A stretch of DNA of 64,000 nt, taken from NCBI GenBank assembly GCA_041660385.1, contig JBAZWJ010000011.1, positions 1 through 64,000 on the forward strand. The letters are read 5' to 3'. The notes beneath the pieces are model-generated. The model had not been told where the DNA came from and did not search any database. It saw only the letters and a list, made by a program, of their open reading frames with translations. Shown here piece after piece: positions 1 to 6,972 of the stretch; position 1 is the stretch's first letter; each line of letters begins with the position of its first letter. This stretch comes from DYJE01 sp041660385. GTDB lineage: Bacteria > Desulfobacterota > Desulfobacteria > Desulfobacterales > Desulfolunaceae. Made by a program: the position numbers and the translations under genes.

Positions 1-2
1 AT

Positions 3-170
3 GCCAATCCGTTCGATCCCGATCTGACGGACTACTTTCTTAAGCGACGACCCGCAAAGATACGCAAACCCCTGCCTTACTCCTATCGAATGTATGTGGC
101 AAGCCCTGTAACTTGCCCAAATGGCATCAACCAAAAACAGCCGGGCGGCCCCGCAAGGCCCAAGCCTTAG
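3..170 (+). CDS. C-terminal end of a group II intron reverse transcriptase/maturase (partial at window edge)
   Basis: The frame is open from the window edge and ends at a TAG. Its first residues, ANPFDPDLTDYF, resemble the segment that follows domain X in many bacterial group II intron-encoded proteins (usual pattern NPFDPxWxxYF). The remainder is basic and shows no HNH endonuclease, so the protein either lacks that domain or has decayed. The call is strengthened by an intron domain V nine bases downstream. The reverse transcriptase catalytic core would lie outside the window. Moderate confidence, because only about 55 codons are visible. Confidence 0.5.
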   Translation, partial: ANPFDPDLTDYFLKRRPAKIRKPLPYSYRMYVASPVTCPNGINQKQPGGPARPKP

Positions 171-178
171 AAATGCTT

Positions 179-253
179 GAGCCGTATGACGGGAAACTGT
201 CACGTACGGTTCTGAGGGGGCTTGGAGCTGGTAACGGCTCCTGGCTACCCGAT
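179..253 (+). mobile_element. Group II intron 3' end: domains V and VI
   Basis: Bases 179-212 fold as a canonical 34-nt domain V. It opens with GAGCCGTAT, carries a GAAA tetraloop closed by GACGG/CTGTC, and ends ACGTACGGTTC. A second stem (about 222-243) fits domain VI. The sequence then reads CTACCCGAT, a usual bacterial intron 3' end, placing the splice junction near 253. The rest of the ribozyme lies beyond the left edge, so activity cannot be judged. The intron abuts the toxin-antitoxin promoter. Confidence 0.8.
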
Positions 254-266
254 TCCAAATACCTCC

Positions 267-301
267 TTGACAATACGTACGCCATGACGTACTGTTATAA
301 T
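267..301 (+). promoter_or_regulatory. Probable promoter/operator of the toxin-antitoxin pair
   Basis: TTGACA lies at 267-272 and TATAAT at 296-301. The 23-base spacer is too long for a standard promoter using both boxes. Between them sit two ACGTAC hexamers (275-280 and 287-292) exactly 12 bp apart, the centre spacing known for YefM-YoeB operators. Autoregulation by the antitoxin or complex is the natural inference. The intron 3' junction falls just 5' of this block. Confidence 0.45.
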
Positions 302-319
302 TATAGCTAAGGAGGTACA

Positions 320-562
320 ATGCCAATATTTTCAGCAACTGAAGCACGTTCAAGTCTTTACAGGCTTATTGATCAAACGTCGTCCTCTCATGAACCAATT
401 ATTATAACCGGCAAGAGAGGTAATGCTGTTTTAATTTCTGAAGAAGACTGGAGATCAATTCAAGAAACCATGTTTCTTTTAAATATTCCAGGAATGCGGG
501 AGTCCATCAGGGAGGGTCTTACAACTCCAATCGAAGAGTGCAATGAGGATCTTGACTGGTGA
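320..562 (+). CDS. Type II antitoxin, YefM/Phd family
   Basis: 80-residue antitoxin that would neutralise the toxin encoded directly downstream and repress the shared promoter. The N-terminal half has the YefM/Phd DNA-binding fold pattern (IFSATEARSSLYRLID, then PIIITGKRGNAVLISEEDW). The C-terminal tail (PGMRESIREGL onward) is the acidic toxin-binding region typical of YefM. Length matches the family (about 80-90 residues). A strong Shine-Dalgarno (AGGAGG) sits 5 bases before the ATG. Its stop overlaps the toxin start, the usual coupled arrangement. Confidence 0.88.
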   Translation: MPIFSATEARSSLYRLIDQTSSSHEPIIITGKRGNAVLISEEDWRSIQETMFLLNIPGMRESIREGLTTPIEECNEDLDW

Positions 563-822
563 TGTGGAAAATTGTTTTTACAAAACAAGCACAGAAGGAT
601 GCTAAAAAACTGACAGCATCTGGTTTAAAATCAAAGGCTGAAGAAATTATCGAGATATTGAAACAAAATCCATATCAAACCCCACCATCCTATGAAAAAC
701 TTGTAGGTGATTTATCCGGCGCTTATTCAAGAAGATTAAATATTCAGCATAGAGTTGTTTACCAAATTTTGAATGATGAAAAAATCGTTAAAGTCATTCG
801 GATGTGGACTCACTATGAATAA
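562..822 (+). CDS. Type II toxin, YoeB/Txe-family mRNA interferase
   Basis: 86-residue RelE-superfamily toxin, expected to bind the ribosome and cleave mRNA in the A site. It shows the Txe/YoeB pattern: KIVFTKQAQKDAKKL at the start, YEKLVGDLSGAYSRRL with the conserved SRR arginines, HRVVYQI, and a C-terminal MWTHYE carrying the catalytic-type histidine. The ATG at 562 follows an in-frame GTG at 559 that overlaps the antitoxin stop (GTGA). Either could serve as start; the ATG gives the usual family N-terminus. The pair appears intact. Confidence 0.88.
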   Translation: MWKIVFTKQAQKDAKKLTASGLKSKAEEIIEILKQNPYQTPPSYEKLVGDLSGAYSRRLNIQHRVVYQILNDEKIVKVIRMWTHYE

Positions 823-902
823 AGGCAGAACAAATCGCTGGTGTGGGACGCGCTAAAAGCCGCGCGCCCCACAGCGGTGCGTTCTATGAATAAGGTTACG
901 AA

Positions 903-1214
903 ATGAATAAATGGAAAATATCCTTTTTCATCTCTCTTTTTGTTCTTATTATCTCGAATTGTTACTGGGTAATTGAGATGGGAGGTGCCATAGCAGGTTC
1001 TCATGACCTGATGGTATTCCGGGATGAAATTCAGTCCAAAGATAGATCTTTTGCAGTACTTGAGGATTTATTAACAAATGGGAACCTGTTTAAGGACTAT
1101 AATTCTTTTGTTTCTGTGGCATCAGAAAAATATAAAGATCAATATTTTGTTGAAGAACCTTTTGGATCGCCGGCGGAGTTGCCGGCACTATCGAGCTTCT
1201 GGCGCGGAGCCTGA
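903..1214 (+). pseudogene. Truncated hypothetical membrane-anchored protein fused to unrelated sequence
   Basis: The first 85 or so codons begin with a hydrophobic segment (WKISFFISLFVLIISNCYW), suggesting a signal anchor, followed by a polar domain I do not recognise. Near 1160 the text changes character: from there a different frame encodes the C-terminal half of a methyltransferase. The last 15 codons of this ORF are therefore an out-of-frame reading of another gene, and the protein is very probably truncated at a rearrangement junction. The ATG lacks a convincing Shine-Dalgarno. Confidence 0.45.
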
Positions 1215-1570
1215 GAACCGGGGGGATCATCCTCATCGGCGAGCCCTATTGGCGGCAGTTACCGCCGACAGAAGATGTTGCCAAGGGGTGTCTTGCCAAC
1301 TCAATCTCCGACTTTCTTATGCTTCCAGAACTTCTCGCATCTTTCGGCCACCTTGGCTACGACGTCGTTGAAATGGTTCTGGCTGACCAAAACGGCTGGG
1401 ACAGATACGAGGCTGCCAAATGGCTCACCATGCGCCGATGGCTTGAAGCCAATCCCGACGACGAGCTCGCGAAAGATATTCGAGCCAAACTGACCTCGGA
1501 ACCCGAGCGTTACGCCGCTTACACGCGTGAATACCTGGGCTGGGGCGTGTTCGCACTGATGGCGAGGTGA
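1154..1570 (+). pseudogene. 3' fragment of a SAM-dependent methyltransferase gene
   Basis: From about 1160 one frame reads continuously FWIAGGVAGTIELLARSLR, then GIILIGEPYWRQLPP and WDRYEAAKWLTMRRWLEANP, to a final EYLGWGVFALMAR. This is the C-terminal portion of a class I SAM-dependent methyltransferase group common in bacteria. The SAM-binding N-terminal half, including motif I, is absent, and a TGA precedes the fragment at 1151. No start codon with a ribosome site exists at the right place; an internal ATG at 1319 would give only 83 residues. It is a gene remnant joined to the preceding ORF. Confidence 0.75.
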
Positions 1571-1590
1571 TGAGGGGATTACCGGGCTAC

Positions 1591-1686
1591 TCAGAAAGTG
1601 GGAAACCAATCCACATAAGGAACGACGACAAAAACGGGAGCGCCGTTCTTGTCATGAATAATTTGAATATTAGTATGTTCGTTCAT
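1591..1686 (-). pseudogene. Truncated antitoxin-like N-terminal fragment
   Basis: A 31-codon ORF with a good Shine-Dalgarno (GGAGGT on the minus strand, 1698-1703) and a GTG-ATG start pair. The peptide contains IHDKNGAPVFVVVPY, which matches the N-terminal strand region found ahead of the helix-turn-helix in a group of small antitoxin-like regulators. It stops right after that segment (DWFPTF), so the HTH part has been lost, perhaps at the junction with the methyltransferase remnant. Too short for firm family assignment. Confidence 0.4.
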
Positions 1687-1703
1687 CACGTTTTTTTACC
1701 TCC

Positions 1704-2143
1704 TGGATTTCGACGATTCTTATCTCGCCGTCAAAGTCGTGCTGTTTTCTGTTTTTGAAAGCCTTACGGCTTTTGCAGGGCCAATCGGGAGATTGGCGTG
1801 CCCAGGTCGGCCAAGGGTATGCGTACACCGCAGCCGTAAAACTTCAGCAAAAACGGTGATAAGAAAAACGCCCCCTGTTTGCAATTGACCGGGCGTTTAA
1901 TGGGCGACCATATTCCAGAAATGGCCACCGATAATTTCGGATCATTTGCAATTTTGCTATTTAATGTTGATTTTATGATCAAAGACTAATAACAAAATAG
2001 ATCGAATGATTATTAGTAGCCGCCTTGCCCACTTAATCACAACATCTGGTAAATGTTGATAAACATCTTCGGGTTATTTTATTGGAAGATGGTGAGACAA
2101 TTCATAACGCCTTTTTTGATCGGTCTTTCAAGGAGGATTAAAC
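1704..2143. other. Non-coding stretch with small hairpins and a possible IS-end remnant
   Basis: No credible gene is seen on either strand. There is a small hairpin AAGCC-ttac-GGCTT near 1758-1772 and another CCAATC-ggga-GATTGG near 1782-1797. Around 1898-1930 the text GGGCGACCATATTCCAGAA followed by ATGGCCACC resembles the short repeats near the ends of some IS21-like elements, but no transposase remains. The block separates the gene fragments from the DUF2283 gene. Confidence 0.3.
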
Positions 2144-2350
2144 ATGAAAGTAAAATATTTTTCTGATACGGATACAGCACATGTTGAATTTACGGAAAAT
2201 GATATCTTTGAAACAAAAGAGATCAGTGAAAATATTTATATAGATATCGATGAAAAAGGAAATATCGTGAGCATGACAATTGAACATGCAAAAACCAATG
2301 CAGGCCTAAAGGAATTTTCATATCAGGAAATGCCTCGCCAAACTGCATGA
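2144..2350 (+). CDS. DUF2283 domain protein
   Basis: Small 68-residue protein beginning MKVKYFSDTDTAHVEFTEN, with ETKEISENIYIDIDEKGNIV following. That pattern and length match DUF2283, a family of unknown function often found beside small toxin-like proteins (DUF4258 or BrnT-like). The ATG has a strong AGGAGG site 8 bases upstream. The next gene is the BrnT-like remnant, so the pair may be a former two-gene toxin-antitoxin-like unit. No catalytic residues are evident. Confidence 0.8.
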   Translation: MKVKYFSDTDTAHVEFTENDIFETKEISENIYIDIDEKGNIVSMTIEHAKTNAGLKEFSYQEMPRQTA

Positions 2351-2381
2351 TTTTAAAGGGGAATAAATAAGGGGTCATTGA

Positions 2382-2687
2382 CAATTCATAGGGAAAGATA
2401 AAGATTATAGGGACAAGCATGACGTATCAACCTGGGAGTGTGAACAAATCTTTTTTAACAAACCGCTTATTGTAAAGCGAGACAAAGAACATTCCACTGC
2501 TGAAAGTCGCTATTTTGTGCTTGGCCGAACGAACATAGATCGTTTGCTTTTTGCAGTCTTCACCATTCGAAATGATAAAATAAGAATTATTTCCTCATTC
2601 ACAAAAAAAAGGGAGGACCGTCGCAGAAACGATCCCCCCTCATATCAATCACACGACTTACTAATTATGCTTTTTCTTTCTGTGTGA
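2382..2687 (+). pseudogene. BrnT-like toxin remnant lacking a start codon
   Basis: One frame reads KHDVSTWECEQIFFNKPL, then KEHSTAESRYFVLGRT, LLFAVFTIRNDKIRIIS and FTKKREDRRR. This is the characteristic BrnT ribonuclease-toxin pattern (KHGVS..E..FFDP, HS..E.RY..LGRT, LFVVFT....IRIISA, RRERR). The N-terminal strand is present in degraded form (QFIGKDKDY), preceded by an in-frame TGA at 2379, and there is no ATG, GTG or TTG before the conserved core. No BrnA antitoxin follows. The 3' end runs into the convergent acetate symporter gene and overlaps its terminator. Probably a dead toxin gene, unless an ATA or ATT start is used. Confidence 0.65.
2603..2640 (-). terminator. Rho-independent terminator of the DUF485-actP operon
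   Basis: On the minus strand a stem AGGGGGGATCGT pairs with ACGGTCCTCCCT (two mismatches) around a 7-base loop, followed directly by eight T. It lies 25 bases past the actP stop codon. The same bases encode the C-terminal residues of the convergent BrnT remnant, so gene and terminator overlap. Confidence 0.75.
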
Positions 2688-4572
2688 GCAGAGAAACAAC
2701 AACAAGAGTAAGGAAACTCAAGGGTATAGCCACGATTCCAGGGTTATCCAAGGGAATGGGGGCAATCGCCGTGGTTTTGTAAAGATCCACATAAGTGGCT
2801 GGTGAAAGAAGGATGATGACCAGAGAAGTCACGATGCCCACGAAAATGGAGCAGATGATTCCCTGAGCCGTGGTCTTCTTCCAGAACAGCATCATGAGTA
2901 TCGAGGGGAGGTTGGCCGCAGAAGCCACCGCAAAAGCAAGTCCAACCAGGAAGGACACGTTGATGCCTTTGAAGATGATGCCCAGGATCATGGCAAGGAT
3001 TCCGATGCAGACCGCAGCAATTTTACCGGCGGTGACCTGACCCTTGTCAGTCATCTTGAGGCCCATGTAGTTGGTCAGAAGGTCATGTGCTACCGCGCCT
3101 GAAGCCGCCACGATGAGACCGGATACGGTACCGAGAACGGTGGAGAAGGCGATGGCTGAAATACATGAGAAAATGAATATCCCGAAGAATTTGGCCAGAA
3201 GCGGCGCTGACATGTTGCTGCTGTTGAGATCGATAACACCTGTGAGCATGGCACCAAGACCCATGAAAACGGTGAGGATGTAAAAGAAACCGATGGAACC
3301 GATGGCCACGATGGTGGATTTACGGGCGTCCTTCGGGCTGGGTACGGTGTAGTAACGAATCAGAATGTGGGGAAGAGCCGCTGTTCCGAAGAAAAGAGCC
3401 AGCATCAGAGACACAAAGTTCAGTTTGGACATGAAGGTTGAGCCTTTGTCCACTTTGAATTTGAGACCCGGTCTCATGATGTCGCTTCCGGCAGTGGGGT
3501 TCTGAGCGTAAACTATTACCTTGTCGGTGCCGTCTTCGAGAAGGGTTTTGGAAAAACGAACCACTTCGCTCTGCTGTACGGTGGAAAGGAATTTAAAAGG
3601 ACTGATGGGGCCGGTTTTTTCAACTTCCTGACCATCCATGACAACTTTAGCTGCATGACCAACCTGGAAAAAACGTTTGTCCGCTTTGGGCGCACCATTG
3701 TACAGTTCTTTCTTGTCGGCAGTCTTGGTCACAGAGAGGGCTTCTTTAAGAACGGTGGTGCCGTCTTTCTCGGAAATGCTCCACCAGGTGTTGATGCCCT
3801 CTTTCTGGAGTTTGACGAATTTCTTTTCAGGTTTTTTCGGATCCGCGAGAACGCCAGCGACGGTGTAGGCGGGATCATCCACAGCCGACACATTTCCGTC
3901 GGTCACGGTTGCGGTGAGGGCCTTGAACTCATGGTATCCTTCATAAGGGGTTTTGTTGATCCCGTTCATGAAGATCGCGATGGCCAGGATGGTGGAGAAC
4001 ACCACGAGAAGGCCGCCCTTAATGAACTGCACGTACGTGGTGGAGGTCATACCGGCAGTGGCCACGATGTAGATAACGATAATACCAACGATGATAACAC
4101 CCCAGTGATGCTGAAGACCAAGAAGCGGTGTAACAAGGTCACCGGCACCCACCATCTGGGGAATAAGATAGCAGAGAGATACAATCAGTGTACTGATGGC
4201 AGAAGCAAGTTCGATTCCTTTGGAATTGAATTTGTAGTTAAGAGCATCAGTGAATGTGTATTTACCGAAACGTTTCATCGGTTCGGCCACAAGGAAAAGG
4301 GCCACAACCCAGCCTGCGAGGTAACCGATGGAATATAAAAATCCATCGTAACCGTCAAAGGCGATCATGCCGCAGATACCAAGAAACGATGCAGCTGAAA
4401 GATAATCACCGGCAAAGGCAACGCCGTTAACAGCCCAGTGAATACTGCCGCCTGCTGCGTAATAGCCGCTGGCGGATTGAGTTTTTCGTGCAAAGAATGA
4501 AGACATGCCCAGTACACCCAGTACAAAGGCGACAAAAATTCCGATAGCTAGTGGTGAAGCAACGTAAATCAA
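2665..4572 (-). CDS. actP: Cation/acetate symporter, ActP-like (sodium:solute symporter family)
   Basis: Polytopic inner-membrane transporter of the sodium:solute symporter family, expected to take up acetate or a similar short carboxylate with Na+ or H+. The N-terminus (FFARKTQSASGYYAAGG, then GVAFAGDYLSAASFLG) is typical of ActP. At 635 residues it exceeds E. coli ActP (about 550) because of a polar insertion between helices at about residues 205-370 (from NKTPYEGYHEF to VDKGSTF), seen in deltaproteobacterial relatives. The DUF485 gene lies 12 bases upstream on the same strand, the usual yjcH-actP order. Substrate is inferred from family; related carboxylates are possible. Confidence 0.85.
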   Translation of the reverse strand: MIYVASPLAIGIFVAFVLGVLGMSSFFARKTQSASGYYAAGGSIHWAVNGVAFAGDYLSAASFLGICGMIAFDGYDGFLYSIGYLAGWVVALFLVAEPMKRFGKYTFTDALNYKFNSKGIELASAISTLIVSLCYLIPQMVGAGDLVTPLLGLQHHWGVIIVGIIVIYIVATAGMTSTTYVQFIKGGLLVVFSTILAIAIFMNGINKTPYEGYHEFKALTATVTDGNVSAVDDPAYTVAGVLADPKKPEKKFVKLQKEGINTWWSISEKDGTTVLKEALSVTKTADKKELYNGAPKADKRFFQVGHAAKVVMDGQEVEKTGPISPFKFLSTVQQSEVVRFSKTLLEDGTDKVIVYAQNPTAGSDIMRPGLKFKVDKGSTFMSKLNFVSLMLALFFGTAALPHILIRYYTVPSPKDARKSTIVAIGSIGFFYILTVFMGLGAMLTGVIDLNSSNMSAPLLAKFFGIFIFSCISAIAFSTVLGTVSGLIVAASGAVAHDLLTNYMGLKMTDKGQVTAGKIAAVCIGILAMILGIIFKGINVSFLVGLAFAVASAANLPSILMMLFWKKTTAQGIICSIFVGIVTSLVIILLSPATYVDLYKTTAIAPIPLDNPGIVAIPLSFLTLVVVSLLTQKEKA

Positions 4573-4584
4573 TTTACAGATCTC

Positions 4585-4857
4585 CTATTTGTTCAGTTCA
4601 TCTTCTTTTTTTGTGCAGAGATGGTTGTAGATGAGTCCCATAATGATCGCCAGGACGATCAGGCCGAAACCGTAAACAATAGCCAGGTTGAGGCCTGCGA
4701 AAACCACAACACCCATTATTTTCGGGCTGATGACGTTGATTGCGATGAAACCGGCGTATACGATGACATAAATAATGAACATGTACACACCCAATTTGGA
4801 TTTGTAATCTGAGGCGTTATCGACGCCCCACTCTGTTGCTGGTCCGTGTCCACCCAT
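4585..4857 (-). CDS. DUF485 small membrane protein (YjcH-like partner of ActP)
   Basis: 90-residue inner-membrane protein with two hydrophobic helices (FIIYVIVYAGFIAINVI and YGFGLIVLAIIMGLIY), the DUF485 layout. A short soluble N-terminus precedes helix 1 and a charged tail KKEDELNK ends it. Members are almost always encoded immediately before an acetate/solute symporter, as here, and are presumed accessory subunits. A Shine-Dalgarno (AGGAGG on the minus strand) lies just upstream of the ATG. Confidence 0.85.
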   Translation of the reverse strand: MGGHGPATEWGVDNASDYKSKLGVYMFIIYVIVYAGFIAINVISPKIMGVVVFAGLNLAIVYGFGLIVLAIIMGLIYNHLCTKKEDELNK

Positions 4858-5082
4858 AAAATCTTCCTCCTAAAAAACGTTAAAGTTATTAAATATGTTA
4901 AAACTCCAAACCTATCAGCTCAATTAAAGTCGAGAAAATCAATAACACGTTCCCCATCCCAAAAATCAAAATGGATAACCTTTACATCACGCAGATAATG
5001 CCCAGGTTACTTGAACGTCTTACCTTTCAGATCATTTTCATCCTATTTTCTCACGAGCCCCAGTCGTATTCAAAACGTGTTT
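4858..5082. other. Non-coding leader region of the DUF485-actP operon
   Basis: No gene seen on either strand. Apart from the DUF485 ribosome-binding site at the left end, the stretch is AT-rich and unremarkable. With the hairpin array and terminator to its right it forms about 430 bp of untranslated sequence ahead of the operon. The operon promoter must lie here or further right; I could not assign convincing -35/-10 boxes. Confidence 0.4.
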
Positions 5083-5280
5083 TACCGTAGACCTGCCATC
5101 GCAGTATGGCAGTTCAGGCAAAAGCTTGAAGTTTAATACCGTTGACCCGCCACCGCAGTATGGCAGTTCAGGCAAAACTTTAAGCATGTTGCCGTTGACC
5201 CCGCCATCGCAGTATGGCGGTTCAGATAAAACATGAAACCTGTTACCTTGACCCGCCATCGCAGTATGGCGATTCAGATA
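5083..5280. repeat. Four tandem ~54-bp units, each with a small hairpin
   Basis: Four units contain the core GCCATCGCAGTATGGC (5095, 5149, 5203 and 5255; spacings 54, 54 and 52). Each core is an inverted repeat (GCCAT/ATGGC) followed by GTTCAG(G/A)(C/T)AAAA, then 17-20 less conserved bases. On the minus strand three units are in one frame and spell a repeated 18-residue peptide (LPELPYC...), but that ORF has no ribosome site. Units are too few and too degenerate, with too-short spacers, for a CRISPR array. Confidence 0.85.
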
Positions 5281-5322
5281 AAAAAAACTGCCGGTTGAAG
5301 ATTGGATTCAACCGGCAGTTTG
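5280..5322 (-). terminator. Strong orphan intrinsic terminator on the minus strand
   Basis: Read on the minus strand, AAACTGCCGGTTGAA pairs perfectly with TTCAACCGGCAGTTT around a 7-base loop and is followed by a run of T. No gene lies on the minus strand between this terminator and the divergent gene to the right, so it must end a short untranslated transcript. That could be a leader attenuator for DUF485-actP or an independent small RNA. Confidence 0.8.
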
Positions 5323-5588
5323 GCTTCACATCCTGATCATACAACTTAAAACTAATCAATTTTAACCATGGGAAACCGTGCACCAGCCTCCCATTAAAGC
5401 CTTGAAATCGAGATTAATTCCTTTCATTCAACGCCACTAAAAAATTTAGGCAAAAAATTTTTAGTGGGACCATGTAACATTATGAAAAAAAATAATCAAG
5501 CACTTTGAAACACGGTTCAGTTCATAAAACAACCCCCAGCCCTTTAATCCGGCTTTACAACGTCACCTGCTGTTTGTTATGCATGGCC
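5323..5588. other. Intergenic region, possible small RNA template
   Basis: No convincing protein gene. On the minus strand a 10-codon ORF MGGWCTVSHG lies at 5361-5393, and the same bases form an inverted repeat ATGGGA/TCCCAT. Further right, CCACTAAAAA and TTTTTAGTGG (about 5441-5473) form an AT-rich palindrome. The region also holds the promoter side of the divergent metallophosphoesterase gene. Confidence 0.3.
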
Positions 5589-6812
5589 ATGAAATCTCAA
5601 ACGCTCCATTTCATCCATCTGTTCTTCGGCAGCCTGATTTTCGGAATGGGATATATTCATTTCCGTTTCATTCGACTTGTCACCCGAAGCAAGTTGAAAC
5701 GCGGACTTTTAAGTGCCTTTGTTTTATCATCAGTGCTTGCTGTGTTTGTATCGTTTGCCCTTAAGCTCAGTGGGAAGACGGGGTTGACCTCCGATCTGAC
5801 AGCCTGGTATGCTTACCTTGGTCTCGGTTATCTGTCCTTTCTCCTTTTTCTTATAGTAACCCGGGACATCATTCTTATGGCACAAACAATCGTACAACGA
5901 TTGTTTTCTCGTACCAGGAAGTCTTCGTTTGAACAAAGCCCTGCCCCCCTCGATTTGCCTGAAGAACCTGAAAAAATGGATCGTCGGCTATTCCTGAAAC
6001 AAAGTGTGAACCATTCTCTGGCGGGCGTTTCTTTTGTCTTTTCCGGCATAGGCATTCACCAGGCCCACAAAACCCCGGCGGTCAAGGATGTGATCGTCCA
6101 CATAAAAAATCTTCCTGAATCCCTGGCTGGTTTTTCCATCGTCCAGATCACCGATATTCATCTTGGACCCACGCTGAAAAAACCTTTTCTTGAAAAGGTT
6201 GTGACCCGGGTGAACAGCCTGTCACCCCATGTCATAGCCCTCACAGGAGATCTGGTGGACGGATTCGTGGAAGAGCTGGAAGGAGACATCCAGCCCTTGA
6301 AACATCTGACCTCGCAATACGGCAATTTTTTTGTCACCGGCAACCACGAATACTACTTCAACGGCCTCGCATGGATTGACGCCGTAAACCGGCTGGGTTT
6401 CAAAACGCTGGTCAATGACCACAGCATAGTAAAGCATGGAGACGGAAGAGTTCTCATCGCTGGTGTTCCTGACTTGAAAGCAGAGAGATTCGTCAGCTCG
6501 CATCGTCCTGACCCTGTGGCATCGCTTACAAACGCCCCCCCGGCCCATGTAAAAATCCTTCTGGCTCACCAGCCGAATTCGGTGATTCAGGCAGCGGACG
6601 CCGGTTTCGACCTCCAGATCTCCGGCCATACCCACGGTGGGCAGATCTTTCCCTGGAATCACTTCGTCGCACTCAACCAGCCCTTTCTTGCAGGGCTTTA
6701 CACCCACGGCTGCGTCCGTCTTTATGTAAGCCGTGGAACAGGTTACTGGGGACCGCCCATGCGGTTCTGCGCTCCATCCGAAATCACTCGAATCATTCTC
6801 GCACCGGCCTGA
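5589..6812 (+). CDS. Membrane-anchored metallophosphoesterase (YkuE/YaeI-like)
   Basis: 407-residue protein with about four N-terminal membrane segments, a linker, a second anchor-like stretch starting DRRLFLKQS (twin-arginine-like) and a C-terminal calcineurin-type phosphoesterase domain. All metal-ligand blocks are present in order: ITDIHLG, ALTGDLVDG, VTGNHEYY, LLAHQP and SGHTHGGQ. The domain probably faces the periplasm and acts on a phosphodiester or pyrophosphate of lipid or wall precursors; the substrate is unknown. Start choice is uncertain: ATGs at 5583 and 5589 lack a clear ribosome site, and the frame stays open upstream to a TTG at 5505. The start just before the first membrane segment was chosen. 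Confidence 0.8.
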   Translation: MKSQTLHFIHLFFGSLIFGMGYIHFRFIRLVTRSKLKRGLLSAFVLSSVLAVFVSFALKLSGKTGLTSDLTAWYAYLGLGYLSFLLFLIVTRDIILMAQTIVQRLFSRTRKSSFEQSPAPLDLPEEPEKMDRRLFLKQSVNHSLAGVSFVFSGIGIHQAHKTPAVKDVIVHIKNLPESLAGFSIVQITDIHLGPTLKKPFLEKVVTRVNSLSPHVIALTGDLVDGFVEELEGDIQPLKHLTSQYGNFFVTGNHEYYFNGLAWIDAVNRLGFKTLVNDHSIVKHGDGRVLIAGVPDLKAERFVSSHRPDPVASLTNAPPAHVKILLAHQPNSVIQAADAGFDLQISGHTHGGQIFPWNHFVALNQPFLAGLYTHGCVRLYVSRGTGYWGPPMRFCAPSEITRIILAPA

Positions 6813-6834
6813 ACCCTGTTCCTCAACCTTTTCT

Positions 6835-6863
6835 TTGACTTGAATCCGGTTTCAATGTAAATT
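6835..6863 (+). promoter_or_regulatory. Candidate sigma70-type promoter of the kinase/response-regulator unit
   Basis: TTGACT (6835-6840), a 17-base spacer and TAAATT (6858-6863) form a good -35/-10 pair. It lies about 20 bases upstream of a small leader ORF and 105 upstream of the kinase ATG. Prediction from sequence only. Confidence 0.5.
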
Positions 6864-6885
6864 AAGAAAAAAACCGGAGCTCATC

Positions 6886-6972
6886 ATGTTTTTCTTCCTG
6901 TCCGGTATTTGGCTTTCCAACGTATACGATAACTCTATTAAAAAAACATCCTCGCTGCGAAAACATATATGA
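6886..6972 (+). CDS. Putative 28-residue leader peptide coupled to the kinase gene
   Basis: Small ORF starting MFFFLSGIWLSNVYDN with a basic C-terminus (KKTSSLRKHI). A GGAG motif lies 7 bases before its ATG. Its TGA overlaps the kinase ATG (ATGA), while the kinase itself has no recognisable Shine-Dalgarno. That arrangement suggests the kinase is translated by coupling to this ORF. It belongs to no family I recognise and could be a chance ORF; the ribosome site plus exact overlap are the only support. Confidence 0.4.
   Translation: MFFFLSGIWLSNVYDNSIKKTSSLRKHI

Noticed and set aside
113..310. 65-codon ORF over the intron 3' end
   Set aside because: It reads through the structured domain V/VI RNA; no ribosome site or homology.
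1764..1982. 72-codon minus-strand ORF
   Set aside because: Low-complexity intergenic reading with no ribosome site or known motif.
3655..4338. 227-codon ORF antisense to actP
   Set aside because: Shadow of a strong coding gene; composition and lack of family motifs show it is not real.
5038..5259. Minus-strand ORF with repeated LPELPYC peptide as a protein gene
   Set aside because: It is a reading of the tandem DNA repeat; no ribosome site, and the fourth unit is out of frame.
5083..5280. Possible CRISPR array
   Set aside because: Only four units, repeats degenerate, spacers 17-20 bases and similar to each other, no cas genes in the window.
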